NCBI RefSeq assembly: GCF_022828475.1
Contig: NZ_CP059557.1
Location: 6,805,470-6,869,469 of the forward strand
Direction of reading: 5' to 3'
Origin: Saccharopolyspora gloriosae
Lineage (GTDB): Bacteria > Actinomycetota > Actinomycetes > Mycobacteriales > Pseudonocardiaceae
Length of the DNA stretch: 64,000 bases
Below the pieces are notes generated by a model. That model saw only the letters and a list, made by a program, of their open reading frames with translations, had not been told where the DNA came from and did not search any database. Shown here one piece after another: positions 1-9,489 of this stretch. Positions within the stretch are counted from its first letter, which is position 1, and each line of letters opens with the position of its first letter. Made by a program: the position numbers and the translations under genes.

Positions 1-1868
<1,868 letters not shown>

Positions 1869-2296
1869 GGTGTCTCCATCCGTCGAGCGGTCCGCTCTCC
1901 ACGGACCCGCCCGGCTCCCCAGATCCGGCCCGGCTTCGAACCGTGCCGCTTGTGCCCCTGCGCCCGCGCGGGCCGTGATCGCGACGCCGTGCGCAGGACC
2001 ACTCACGGTACCGTCCACGCAGGTAGGCCCGTGCGCACGCGACGGAAGCCTGCGCCCGCGATCACCGTGGACCGCCGATCACGGGCAGGGGAGTTGTGCC
2101 GCCCGGTCAGGGTTTCGAACTAGGACTCGGTATCGAGTCCACCTTCACCCGGCGTGCGTGGTTCTTCTGCTCGCACCCGAGACGACGCCGTTCCCGCACG
2201 AGAACTTCGGCAAGGGCGCCGGCATCGCCACCGCCTTTTCGGACCGCGACCTGCGGACGACCTGGTACCCCGCTATTCGCGCCCGAACCGCATGGC
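1869..2296. other. intergenic gap of 428 bp with one hairpin
   Basis: The gap lies between the start of the UvrA-like gene and the 3' end of dnaB, both leftward. I see no convincing gene. A short hairpin (GGACTCG, GTAT loop, CGAGTCC at 2123-2140) lies about 157 nt beyond the dnaB stop and could end its transcript. The rest should hold the promoter of the UvrA-like gene, but I cannot place its boxes. Confidence 0.4.
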
Positions 2297-4669
2297 TCAT
2301 TCCGGAGCCATGTCCACGAAACGGCTGTAGTGCAGCTGGTGCGCGACGGTGATCGTGCTGGTCGGGCCGGCGCGGTGCTTTGCCAGAATCAGGTCCGCCT
2401 CGCCCATGCGCGGGTCGTCCCGTTCGAACGCGTCCGGCCGGTGAATCAGGATCACCATGTCCGCGTCCTGTTCCAGTGAACCACTTTCACGCAGGTCGGA
2501 GAGCTGTGGGCGTTTGTCGTTCCGTTGTTCGGGGCCACGGTTGAGCTGGGAGATGGCGACGACGGGAACTTCGAGTTCCTTCGCGAGCAGCTTGAGGTTT
2601 CGGGAGAACTCCGAGACCTCCTGCTGCCGTGATTCGACGCGCTTGCCCGAGGTCATCAGCTGCATGTAGTCGAGCACCACGAGCTGGATGTCGGCGCGCT
2701 GCTTGAGCCGCCGCGCCTTCGCGCGGATCTCCATCATCGTCAGGTTCGGCGAGTCGTCCACGTACAGCGGCGCCTCGCTGATCTCGCTCATCCGGCGGGC
2801 CAGCCGCGTCCAGTCGTCGTCGGTCATGCGGCCACCGCGCATGTCGCCGAGCCGGATGCGCGCCTCCGCGGACAGCATGCGCATCACGATCTCGGTTTTG
2901 CCCATCTCCAGCGAGAAGATGACGCTGGCCATGCCGTGCTTGATCGACACGGTGCGGGCGAAGTCCAGGCCGAGCGTCGAGTTGTGCGTGGGCACCATGC
3001 CCCGACCGGCCAGGTACAGGTGGTCCGGGGCGTCGACCTCGACGCAGCGCACCGGCACGCCGGGCACCTCGCGGATGTCGACGACGGAGCGCAGCGGCTG
3101 AGCCTGCTCCTGCCGAGCCTTCTTGTGCTCGGTGTTCTTCGCGGGCAGCCGGAACACCTCGTCCGCGCCGCTGTCGAAGACGAGCGCGACCCGGTCGAAG
3201 TCGCCCTGTTCGGATTCGGCGATCCGGGCTCCGCAGGTGTAGCCGAGGCTGAGCACGAGCTCGCGGACTCGCACCGAAAGCGGCTCGCTGATCTCCAGGC
3301 GCAGCGTCCCGTCGGCGCTGACCGAACCGGCCGCGTCGAGCAGACCGGCCAGCAGCGCCCGGCGCTGTTCCTCGCTGGCTCGCAGGTAGGCCAGCGGCAG
3401 GTCGTGGTCGTCCCACGCGCCGAATCGGCTGAGCGCGGCGGGGATGTCGACGCCGAAGGCGGGCTTCGCCGATTCCTCGGCTTCGGAGCGCTCCGGCTCG
3501 GCGGGCTCGTCCGGGTACTCGACGACGGCGCCGACGGTGGTGACCGCGGCCCCGTCCGATTCCGTCGCGTGGGCCAGGCCGGCCAGCTCCAGCAGTTCCC
3601 GGTCACCGTGCACCTCGCCGGAACCGTCGCCCGCCGCGAGCCACACGCCGAGCGCGTAGGGCGCCACCGGCAGCTCCTGCTGGGGCAACCGGAATCCGCC
3701 GTGCGCGGGAAGTTGCGGCCGGGCCTGCTCCGCCGCCAGCCGCGCGGTGGTCAGCACGTCGCCGTCGGCGAGCCGCCACTGGTGTTCGGCGTCGGCGACG
3801 ATCACGCCGCCGTCGGAGAACTCGATCTCGTAGCAGGGGCGGTCGGTGAGCACTTCCGTCGCGCGCAGCACCCGCACCGGGCGGCCCGCCACACCGATGA
3901 GCTCGTCACCGGTCGCGACCTCGCCCATCGTGGTCCAGCCGTCGGGGGTGGGCAGCGGGGTGTCCAGCGCGAGCGCCTTGCCGACACCGGGACGCGCCGC
4001 AACGATGATCATCTGGCCGGGGTGCAGGCCGTTGGTGACCTCGTCCAGGTCGGTGAAGCCGGTGGGGATGCCCTGGGACTCGCCGCCGCGCGAGGCGATG
4101 GCGTCGATCTCGTCCATCGTGGGCTGCAGCAGGTCTTCCAGCGCCGCGTAGTCCTCGCTGGTGTTCTTCTCGGTCACGTCGTAGATGGCGGACTGCGCGC
4201 GGTCCACGACCTCTTCGATCGCTGAGCCCTCGGCGCCGTGGTAGCCGAGCTGGACGATGCGGGTGCCCGCTTCGACGAGGCGGCGCAGCACGGCCTTCTC
4301 CGCGACGATCTCCGCGTAGTAACCGGCGTTGGCCGCGGTGGGCACGCTGGCGATCAGCGTGTGCATGTAGGGGGCGCCGCCGATGCGCTTGAGCTCCTGG
4401 CGGCGTTCCAGTTCGGCCGAGACGGTGATCGCGTCGGCGGGCTCACCGCGGCCGTAGAGGTCCAGGACGCAGTCGTAGATCGCCTGGTGCGCCGGACGGT
4501 AGAAGTCGTTCGGCGTGAGCACTTCGACGACGTCGGCGATGGCGTCCTTGCTGAGCATCATGCCGCCGAGGACGGACTGCTCCGCGGCCAGATCCTGCGG
4601 GGGCTGGCGTTCGAAGCCGTGATCCCCGTTCGACGCGGGTTGAGCGCCTCGTTCGTCTGCCAACGCCAC
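2297..4669 (-). CDS. dnaB: replicative DNA helicase DnaB with in-frame intein
   Basis: Hexameric replicative helicase that unwinds the fork and interacts with DnaG primase. The precursor is 790 residues, of which 332 (232-563) are an intein, leaving a normal 458-residue helicase. The N-terminal domain covers about residues 24-170. The RecA-like domain starts near 200, and the intein splits its Walker A after GVGK; the C-terminal extein resumes with STLGLDF. Further on are VVLDYMQLM (Walker B) and QLSDLRESGSLEQDAD. The start is GTG with GGAGGTGA about 9 nt upstream. Synteny with rplI-rpsR-ssb-rpsF matches the mycobacterial order. Splicing must work for the cell to have an active helicase. Confidence 0.96.
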   Translation of the reverse strand: MALADERGAQPASNGDHGFERQPPQDLAAEQSVLGGMMLSKDAIADVVEVLTPNDFYRPAHQAIYDCVLDLYGRGEPADAITVSAELERRQELKRIGGAPYMHTLIASVPTAANAGYYAEIVAEKAVLRRLVEAGTRIVQLGYHGAEGSAIEEVVDRAQSAIYDVTEKNTSEDYAALEDLLQPTMDEIDAIASRGGESQGIPTGFTDLDEVTNGLHPGQMIIVAARPGVGKALALDTPLPTPDGWTTMGEVATGDELIGVAGRPVRVLRATEVLTDRPCYEIEFSDGGVIVADAEHQWRLADGDVLTTARLAAEQARPQLPAHGGFRLPQQELPVAPYALGVWLAAGDGSGEVHGDRELLELAGLAHATESDGAAVTTVGAVVEYPDEPAEPERSEAEESAKPAFGVDIPAALSRFGAWDDHDLPLAYLRASEEQRRALLAGLLDAAGSVSADGTLRLEISEPLSVRVRELVLSLGYTCGARIAESEQGDFDRVALVFDSGADEVFRLPAKNTEHKKARQEQAQPLRSVVDIREVPGVPVRCVEVDAPDHLYLAGRGMVPTHNSTLGLDFARTVSIKHGMASVIFSLEMGKTEIVMRMLSAEARIRLGDMRGGRMTDDDWTRLARRMSEISEAPLYVDDSPNLTMMEIRAKARRLKQRADIQLVVLDYMQLMTSGKRVESRQQEVSEFSRNLKLLAKELEVPVVAISQLNRGPEQRNDKRPQLSDLRESGSLEQDADMVILIHRPDAFERDDPRMGEADLILAKHRAGPTSTITVAHQLHYSRFVDMAPE
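2981..3976 (-). other. class 3 intein in the DnaB Walker A, with degraded LAGLIDADG endonuclease
   Basis: Protein-splicing element of 332 residues inside dnaB. It begins with Ala (ALALDTPLPTPDGW), not Cys or Ser. It has HQW in block B (Trp at intein residue 67), Cys in block F (VRCVEVD, residue 311), and Thr in the terminal PTHN (residue 330), followed by Ser of the C-extein. This Trp-Cys-Thr set is the signature of class 3 inteins, in which the block F Cys starts splicing. A LAGLIDADG-type endonuclease core remains as LGVWLAAGDGS and LAGLLDAAGSV. In both motifs the position normally holding the catalytic Asp is Ala, so homing activity is probably lost. Boundaries come from resuming the helicase P-loop reading. 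Confidence 0.9.
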
Positions 4670-5276
4670 CGGTACCCGTCACCTCCGACACCGTCACCCG
4701 CCACCGCTGCGGGCGGCCTTACTGGTCGCGCGATCCAATCGGCGCCCCTCGATCGCGCTCACCGCCGGTGCGCGGGAACGGACGGCACGCCTCGCCACCT
4801 GATCACGAACCGTCACGCGCGGGCGCGCTCGGCGAAGCTAGATCGCCCGCATGGACCAAGCAAACCGAGCTGTGGACAAGCATCGGGACAACCTGTGGAC
4901 ACCTGGGGACAAGTTGGGGATACCTGTGTACAACTCGGTGGAACCGATGGGGACAACCTGGGGACAACCGACCAAGATCATCCGAAAAGTGCAGGTCAGC
5001 CCTTGTGGGCTACTTGTGGAAAAATCTGTTGAAAAAATCCCGGCGTGTCCCGGGGAAGTTGCCTGTTCGGCGTGTCGAGTTCAGTGGCACACGAACGACT
5101 TCTGTAATCGTCAAGCGGACGATCGGGTGATCATCGTGTCCCCTGCCGGGGCAGCTCGAAACATCCGCGAAGCAGGCGAGGGAAGCACCGGCCGAGCGAT
5201 CAGCCGGCTTCCCCGCAGCACCGATCCGACCCGCTCGGAAACCGAAGAGACCGGGCGAACGAGATCAGCGCTCGGA
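4670..5276. other. dnaB-rplI intergenic region of about 600 bp
   Basis: Non-coding region upstream of dnaB (leftward) and past the rplI terminator. It should hold the dnaB promoter. Its main content is a phased set of DnaA-box-like repeats at 4871-5023, listed separately. Open frames crossing it have no recognisable product. I see no RNA gene. Confidence 0.5.
4871..5023 (+). repeat. phased DnaA-box-like direct repeats upstream of dnaB
   Basis: One perfect actinobacterial DnaA box read on the complementary strand (TGTGGACAA, 4871) is followed by near matches, all in the same direction: TCGGGACAA (4883), TGTGGACAC (4894), TGGGGACAA (4904), TGGGGATAC (4915), TGTGTACAA (4925), TGGGGACAA (4948 and 4959) and TGTGGAAAA (5015). 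Spacing is 10-12 bp, or about two turns, so the boxes face one side of the helix. The region lies 200-350 bp upstream of dnaB. It could be a DnaA titration or regulatory site. A simple tandem repeat of about 11 bp that happens to resemble the box is the alternative. Confidence 0.6.
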
Positions 5277-5310
5277 GACGGAAGTCCGGGCGCAGGCCCG
5301 GACTTCCGTC
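5277..5310 (-). terminator. terminator hairpin after rplI
   Basis: A perfect 15-bp stem (GACGGAAGTCCGGGC at 5277-5291 with its complement at 5296-5310) and a 4-nt loop start about 19 nt beyond the rplI stop. There is no long T run, as is common in high-GC actinobacteria. It closes the rpsF-ssb-rpsR-rplI unit. Confidence 0.8.
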
Positions 5311-5328
5311 CACCGAATGCGTGCCAGG

Positions 5329-5781
5329 TCAGCTCGCGGCCGACACCTGGACGTTCACCGACGCCTTGACGTCGGGGTGCAGCCGGACATCGACCCCGTG
5401 CTTGCCGAGGTCCTTGATGTGCCCGCGCAGCTCCACCGAACGCTTGTCCAGGTTCGGGCCACCGGCCTTGCGCACCGCGGCCACGACATCGGCGGCGGTG
5501 ATCGAGCCGAACAGCTTGCCCTGCTTGGACACCTTCGCGGTCAGCGTGACCGCGCCGAGCTCCTGCAGCTGAGCCTTCAGCTCCTGCGCGTGCTCCAGGT
5601 TGCGAACCCGGCGCGCTTCCTGGGTGCGACGGATCGTCTCGACCTGCTTCTGCGCGCCCTTGGTGGCGACGATCGCCAGGCCGCGCGGCAGCAGCAGGTT
5701 GCGTGCGTAGCCGTCCTTGACCTCGACGATGTCACCCGACTCGCCCAGGCCGGTCACGTCAGCAGTCAGAATGATCTTCAC
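5329..5781 (-). CDS. rplI: 50S ribosomal protein L9
   Basis: L9 binds 23S rRNA at the base of the L1 stalk and helps maintain reading frame. The product is 150 residues, the family norm, and begins [21 protein letters not shown], followed by [15 protein letters not shown], the conserved N-terminal L9 signature. The start is GTG at 5781 with AAGGAG 8-9 nt upstream; longer in-frame extensions lack family similarity. It is the last gene of the leftward rpsF-ssb-rpsR-rplI cluster and is followed at once by a strong hairpin. Confidence 0.97.
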   Translation of the reverse strand: MKIILTADVTGLGESGDIVEVKDGYARNLLLPRGLAIVATKGAQKQVETIRRTQEARRVRNLEHAQELKAQLQELGAVTLTAKVSKQGKLFGSITAADVVAAVRKAGGPNLDKRSVELRGHIKDLGKHGVDVRLHPDVKASVNVQVSAAS

Positions 5782-5871
5782 GACGTGTCTCCTTCTAGCG
5801 TCTCTCACGAGACCGCGGGCATCCGGACCCGCGCGGCACACGGCGGCGCGGATCGGACGAGCGGTCTCGAA

Positions 5872-6111
5872 TCAGCGGGCGGTCGAGGTGTAGGGCAGCA
5901 GCGCCATCTCGCGGGCGTTCTTCACCGCGATGGCGACGTCGCGCTGGTGCTGGCTGCAGTTGCCGGTCACCCGACGGGCACGGATCTTGCCGCGGTCGGA
6001 GATGTACTTCCGCAGCAGCGTCGTGTCCTTGTAGTCGATGCTCTGCGCCGCACGGTCCTTGCAGAACACGCAGACCTTTTTCTTCGGCTTGCGCACTGGC
6101 GCCTTGGCCAT
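5872..6111 (-). CDS. rpsR: 30S ribosomal protein S18, zinc-binding (C+) form
   Basis: S18 sits on the 30S platform as a heterodimer with S6, whose gene lies just upstream in the same cluster. The protein has 79 residues and carries CVFC near the N-terminus and a further Cys in GNCSQHQ. These mark the zinc-containing C+ form rather than the zinc-free paralogue induced by zinc starvation in actinobacteria. The core [19 protein letters not shown] is conserved. The ATG has an excellent AGGAGG 6 nt upstream. Confidence 0.97.
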   Translation of the reverse strand: MAKAPVRKPKKKVCVFCKDRAAQSIDYKDTTLLRKYISDRGKIRARRVTGNCSQHQRDVAIAVKNAREMALLPYTSTAR

Positions 6112-6158
6112 GGTCTTCCTCCTGAAAAGCTAATACGAGTCGAGTGAGCGCGCGGCCG

Positions 6159-6656
6159 TCAGAACGGCGGTTCGTCGCTGAATCCGCCACCGGAAGAACC
6201 GGCGGGCGGAGCCGAACCCCACGGGTCGTCGGCGGGAGGCGCGGACGCACCGCCGCCACCGCCACCGAAACCACCGCCGCCGCCACCGCTGCGGCTGACC
6301 TTGTTCACCTTGGCGGTCGCGTACTTCAGGGCTGGCCCGATCTCGTCGACCTCGAGCTCGACGACGGTGCGCTTCTCGCCTTCCTTCGTGTCGAAGGAAC
6401 GCTGACGCAACCGGCCCTGCGCCACGACCCGCATGCCGCGGGTCAGCGTCTCGGCCACGTTCTCCGCGGCCTGCCGCCAGATGTTGCAGCGCAGGAACAG
6501 CGCCTCGCCGTCCTTCCACTCACCGGACTGGCGGTCGAAGGTGCGCGGCGTCGAGGCGATCGTGAAGTTCGCCACGGCAGCACCGGAGGGCGTGAAGCGC
6601 AGTTCCGGGTCGGCGGTGAGGTTGCCGACCACCGTGATTACCGTTTCACCGGCCAT
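6159..6656 (-). CDS. ssb: single-stranded DNA-binding protein
   Basis: Coats single-stranded DNA at forks and recruits partner proteins. The product is 165 residues. An OB fold covers about residues 1-110 ([19 protein letters not shown] at the start, then [20 protein letters not shown]). A Gly-rich linker follows, then the acidic tip SDEPPF that binds replication and repair partners. It lies between rpsF and rpsR, the standard actinobacterial arrangement. The ATG start is fixed by the family N-terminus. Confidence 0.97.
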   Translation of the reverse strand: MAGETVITVVGNLTADPELRFTPSGAAVANFTIASTPRTFDRQSGEWKDGEALFLRCNIWRQAAENVAETLTRGMRVVAQGRLRQRSFDTKEGEKRTVVELEVDEIGPALKYATAKVNKVSRSGGGGGGFGGGGGGASAPPADDPWGSAPPAGSSGGGFSDEPPF

Positions 6657-6755
6657 CGCCTGGACTCCGTCCTTGACATGCGAGGTCTCTTGAAGTTCGG
6701 GTCACCTGAGTACGGATCGCCTGCCTGCGAACCGGAATATTCCGGTCGCGCTCGC

Positions 6756-7121
6756 TCAGGCCGAGGCCTCGGAGCGGTTGGCGTGCTTGGTCGCCTTCGC
6801 CGCCGCACGGGCGACGCGGGCCGCCTTGCGCGGTTCGACGACGCGCCGCTGCACCTTGGTGCGCAGGACGGTCTCGTTCAGGTTCAGCTGGCGGTCCAGC
6901 TCCTTGACCGAGGCCGGCTCGCTGTTGAGGTCGACCACGACGTAGATGCCCTCGGCCTGCTTGTCGATCTCGAAGGAGAGCCGACGACGGCCCCACACAT
7001 CGACCTTCTCGACACTGCCACCGTCGTTGCGGATGACCTTGAGGAAGTTTTCCAGGGACTGAGGCACAGTGCGCTCGTCCAGGCTCGGGTCGAGGATGAC
7101 CATGAGCTCGTAATGACGCAT
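6756..7121 (-). CDS. rpsF: 30S ribosomal protein S6
   Basis: S6 pairs with S18 on the 30S platform. It begins [17 protein letters not shown], the classic S6 N-terminus, and keeps the [16 protein letters not shown] strand. The C-terminus is extended and rich in Ala, Lys and Arg. I chose ATG at 7121. An in-frame GTG lies 9 nt further upstream, but it would sit only 3 nt after the AGGAGGTGA ribosome site, and S6 families start at MRHYE. It is the first gene of the rpsF-ssb-rpsR-rplI cluster. Confidence 0.96.
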   Translation of the reverse strand: MRHYELMVILDPSLDERTVPQSLENFLKVIRNDGGSVEKVDVWGRRRLSFEIDKQAEGIYVVVDLNSEPASVKELDRQLNLNETVLRTKVQRRVVEPRKAARVARAAAKATKHANRSEASA

Positions 7122-7150
7122 GAAGACCACTCACCTCCTGTGGACTCACG

Positions 7151-7169
7151 GCCACGGACTTTCCGTGGC
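7151..7169 (-). promoter_or_regulatory. leader hairpin before rpsF
   Basis: A perfect 8-bp stem (GCCACGGA with TCCGTGGC, 3-nt loop) lies about 11 nt upstream of the rpsF ribosome site, in the likely leader. S6:S18 feedback sites occur in rpsF leaders of many bacteria, but the typical bulged CCG is not evident, so the role is uncertain. Confidence 0.4.
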
Positions 7170-7263
7170 AGGAGGGTCGTTCACGAACTCGACAAGGCTA
7201 GCAACCTGGTCCGACGGCCCGGCGAGCCGGGTACCGGACGCCTCGCGAGAGACGTGGAAATGA

Positions 7264-7308
7264 CGAATTCGGCATTTCCGCTCAGGGCGCCCGGAAATGC
7301 CGAATTCG
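7264..7308 (-). terminator. terminator: 17-bp perfect inverted repeat
   Basis: Arms CGAATTCGGCATTTCCG (7264-7280) and its exact complement (7292-7308) are separated by 11 nt. The hairpin lies about 43 nt beyond the stop of the exported protein gene and upstream of rpsF, so it separates two leftward transcripts. The stem is AT-richer than its surroundings. Confidence 0.75.
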
Positions 7309-7350
7309 ATCTTCAATGCCAATCGGGCTCCGGAGCGGAGCCGCGTGGAA

Positions 7351-8340
7351 TCAGGCTCGGCGCAGAACCCAAGTGCGGACCAGCGCCGCGGTGACGCCCG
7401 CCAGCGAGATCGCGGCGATCAACACCGGCAGCGCCACCCGGTTGCTCTGCCCCATCGGCAGGGCCTCCGCCTTGCCCGCGGCGCGGACCTCTTCCTGCGC
7501 GGCCTGCTCGGCCCGTTGGCGTTCCTGCTCCGCCGCCTGTGCGCGCAGGTCACCGACGTTCGGCTCGAATCCGGGCACGGCGCCGAACCGGGCCTGCGCC
7601 CACGGCGGGAGCGCGCCGGGCATGCCGGGAGCGCCGGACGCGTAGCTCGGCGGCACGACGACCACCGGTGCGCCCGTCCCGTAACCGGGGACGGCCGAAC
7701 CCGGCGCCGTCGGCTGCACGCCCGGCTCGGTGGGCTGCTCGCTGGACGGGGGAGGAGTGGGCTGCTCGGTCGGTTCGGGTTCGGGTTCGGGTTCCGGTGC
7801 GGGCGGCGGCGGTGCGGGCTGCTCCTGCCCGGTCACCTTCGCGCCGAAGCAGCCGAGCGCGGCGAGGTTGCGGACGTGCTTGCTCACCTCGGCGCCACGG
7901 CCCTGCAACGCCGACAGGCCGTCGATCTGCGGGGTGAACGCCTGTGCGAGGTTCTTGCCGGTGAACTTCTGCGTCTCCGAGGTGACCGTGCCGAGGTTGA
8001 TCGCGCCGCTTCCGTCGAACTCCGCCTTCGCCTGGTCGGCGATGTCGAAGCCGAACGGGAAGACCAGCAGCGTCGCCTGGTGCACCTTGTCGTCGAGGGT
8101 GTTCGGGGAGGCCAGGATGTTCTGGCCGAACTCGGTGCTGTCGGTGGTGCCGGTGCACTGGTCGATGACGGCGGAGCCCGCGGCGCTCGCGGAGCCCGCG
8201 CCGAGCAGGCTGCTCGCGGTGACCAACGCGCCGACGGTCCCTGCGGCGAGCACCCGGCCGAGCCCCGCGCGGCTTCTGCGGATCAACGGGTTGACCTGCG
8301 ACTTCGGACCCCGATCAGGACGCACGTATTCGTCACTCAT
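7351..8340 (-). CDS. exported protein with C-terminal membrane anchor, function unknown
   Basis: Product of 329 residues that I cannot assign to a characterised family. An N-terminal signal-like segment (RVLAAGTVGALVTASSLLG, ending ASA) follows a short charged lead. A soluble domain with two Cys comes next (DQCTGTT near residue 60 and LAALGCFGAK near 145). A long Pro/Glu/Gln-rich stalk leads to a final hydrophobic helix (VALPVLIAAISLAGVTAAL) and a basic tail, which would anchor the protein to the membrane from outside. It sits directly upstream of rpsF. The ATG has GGGGAGGA upstream. Confidence 0.75.
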   Translation of the reverse strand: MSDEYVRPDRGPKSQVNPLIRRSRAGLGRVLAAGTVGALVTASSLLGAGSASAAGSAVIDQCTGTTDSTEFGQNILASPNTLDDKVHQATLLVFPFGFDIADQAKAEFDGSGAINLGTVTSETQKFTGKNLAQAFTPQIDGLSALQGRGAEVSKHVRNLAALGCFGAKVTGQEQPAPPPPAPEPEPEPEPTEQPTPPPSSEQPTEPGVQPTAPGSAVPGYGTGAPVVVVPPSYASGAPGMPGALPPWAQARFGAVPGFEPNVGDLRAQAAEQERQRAEQAAQEEVRAAGKAEALPMGQSNRVALPVLIAAISLAGVTAALVRTWVLRRA

Positions 8341-8564
8341 GGTTCCTCCCCGCTGCACGACCCCGTGACACCCGTTCACTCTTCTAAGGAAAATAACGTG
8401 TGAACCGTGGGAATGGTGACGGCCTGCACATGAAAACTTCGCAGAATCCGCATATTGAGAAACCGGATCGATCGAGAAGACCGGCCCCACCAGCCTCGGG
8501 AACCGACCGGTCGGCGGCGTCGCGGCACCCCACCCGCCGGGCGAAAACGCCCCGACCCGGCGGC

Positions 8565-8570
8565 TAAGCT
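8565..8570 (+). promoter_or_regulatory. -10 box (TAAGCT) for a leaderless nfo transcript
   Basis: TAAGCT ends exactly 6 nt before the ATG of the endonuclease IV gene and no ribosome site intervenes. This is the spacing of actinobacterial leaderless promoters, and it recurs at other genes in this window. Confidence 0.55.
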
Positions 8571-8576
8571 GCGGGA

Positions 8577-9347
8577 ATGCGCATTGGGGCTCACGTTCGC
8601 GACGACGACCCGCTCACCGCCGCTCAGGAGCGGGGCGCCGAGGTCGTGCAATTCTTCCTGTCCGACCCGCAGGGCTGGAAGGCCCCGAAGCCGCATCCGC
8701 AGGCCGCCGAGCTGCGCGACAGCGATCTCACGGTGTTCATCCACTCCCCGTACGTGATCAACGTGGCCTCGTTGAACAACCGGATCCGCATCCCCTCCCG
8801 CAAGGCCGTGGCGCAGCAGGCGAAGGCCGCCGCCGACGTCGGCGCGCACGGGCTGGTCGTGCACGGCGGGCACGTCACCAAGGACGACGATCCGGTGGAG
8901 GGCATCGCGAACTGGCGCAAGCTGTTCGAGCGGCAGGCCGATGAGGGTGGCTTCGCGGTGCCGGTGCTGATCGAGAACACCGCGGGCGGCGCCAACGCGA
9001 TGGCTCGCCGCTTCGACATGCTCTCCCGGCTGTGGGACGCGGTCGGCGAGTTCGGCGCCGGGTTCTGCCTGGACACCTGCCACGCGCACGCGGCGGGGGA
9101 GGACCTGCCGGGCATCGCCGAGCGGGTGAAGGCGATCACCGGCCGGATCGACCTGGTGCACCTCAACGACTCCCGCGACGCGTTCGGCTCGTCCCGGGAC
9201 CGGCACGCGAACATCGGCGCGGGCGAGATCGACCCCGACCTGCTGGTCGCGGTGTGCGACACGGCGGGTGCGCCCGTCGTGGTGGAGACCCCCGGCGACG
9301 GCCAGGCCGACGACATCGGCTACCTCCGCGACAAGGTGCGCGGCTGA
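8577..9347 (+). CDS. nfo: deoxyribonuclease IV (AP endonuclease)
   Basis: Zinc-dependent endonuclease that cuts DNA 5' to abasic sites in base-excision repair. The protein has 256 residues and a TIM-barrel AP endonuclease layout. Candidate metal ligands are present in order: HSPY, VHGGH, IENTAGG, CLDTCHAHAAG, HLNDS with RHANIGAGEI, and VVETPG. It starts MRIGAHV, as the family does. The start has no ribosome site but lies 6 nt after a TAAGCT box. It is divergent from the exported-protein gene to the left. Confidence 0.95.
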   Translation: MRIGAHVRDDDPLTAAQERGAEVVQFFLSDPQGWKAPKPHPQAAELRDSDLTVFIHSPYVINVASLNNRIRIPSRKAVAQQAKAAADVGAHGLVVHGGHVTKDDDPVEGIANWRKLFERQADEGGFAVPVLIENTAGGANAMARRFDMLSRLWDAVGEFGAGFCLDTCHAHAAGEDLPGIAERVKAITGRIDLVHLNDSRDAFGSSRDRHANIGAGEIDPDLLVAVCDTAGAPVVVETPGDGQADDIGYLRDKVRG

Positions 9348-9489
9348 TCCGCACCGGCCGTTAGGGTCGCCCACGACAAGCCGCACGCGACGCACCTCAC
9401 CGGTTCCCGCGCGAGCGGAACCGGTGAGGCTGCCGCCACGAATCCGCCGCGGACGCATCGCGGACCGGACCCGGCGGGGAAGGACACCG

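Noticed and set aside
2096-2145. tRNA-like sequence around GGTTTCGAAC
   Set aside because: No T-arm or acceptor pairing can be formed around it on either strand; only a 7-bp hairpin remains.
4851-5369. Open frame across the dnaB-rplI gap
   Set aside because: Its first half is the translation of the 11-bp repeats and its end overlaps rplI antisense and the terminator. No similarity to a protein family is evident.
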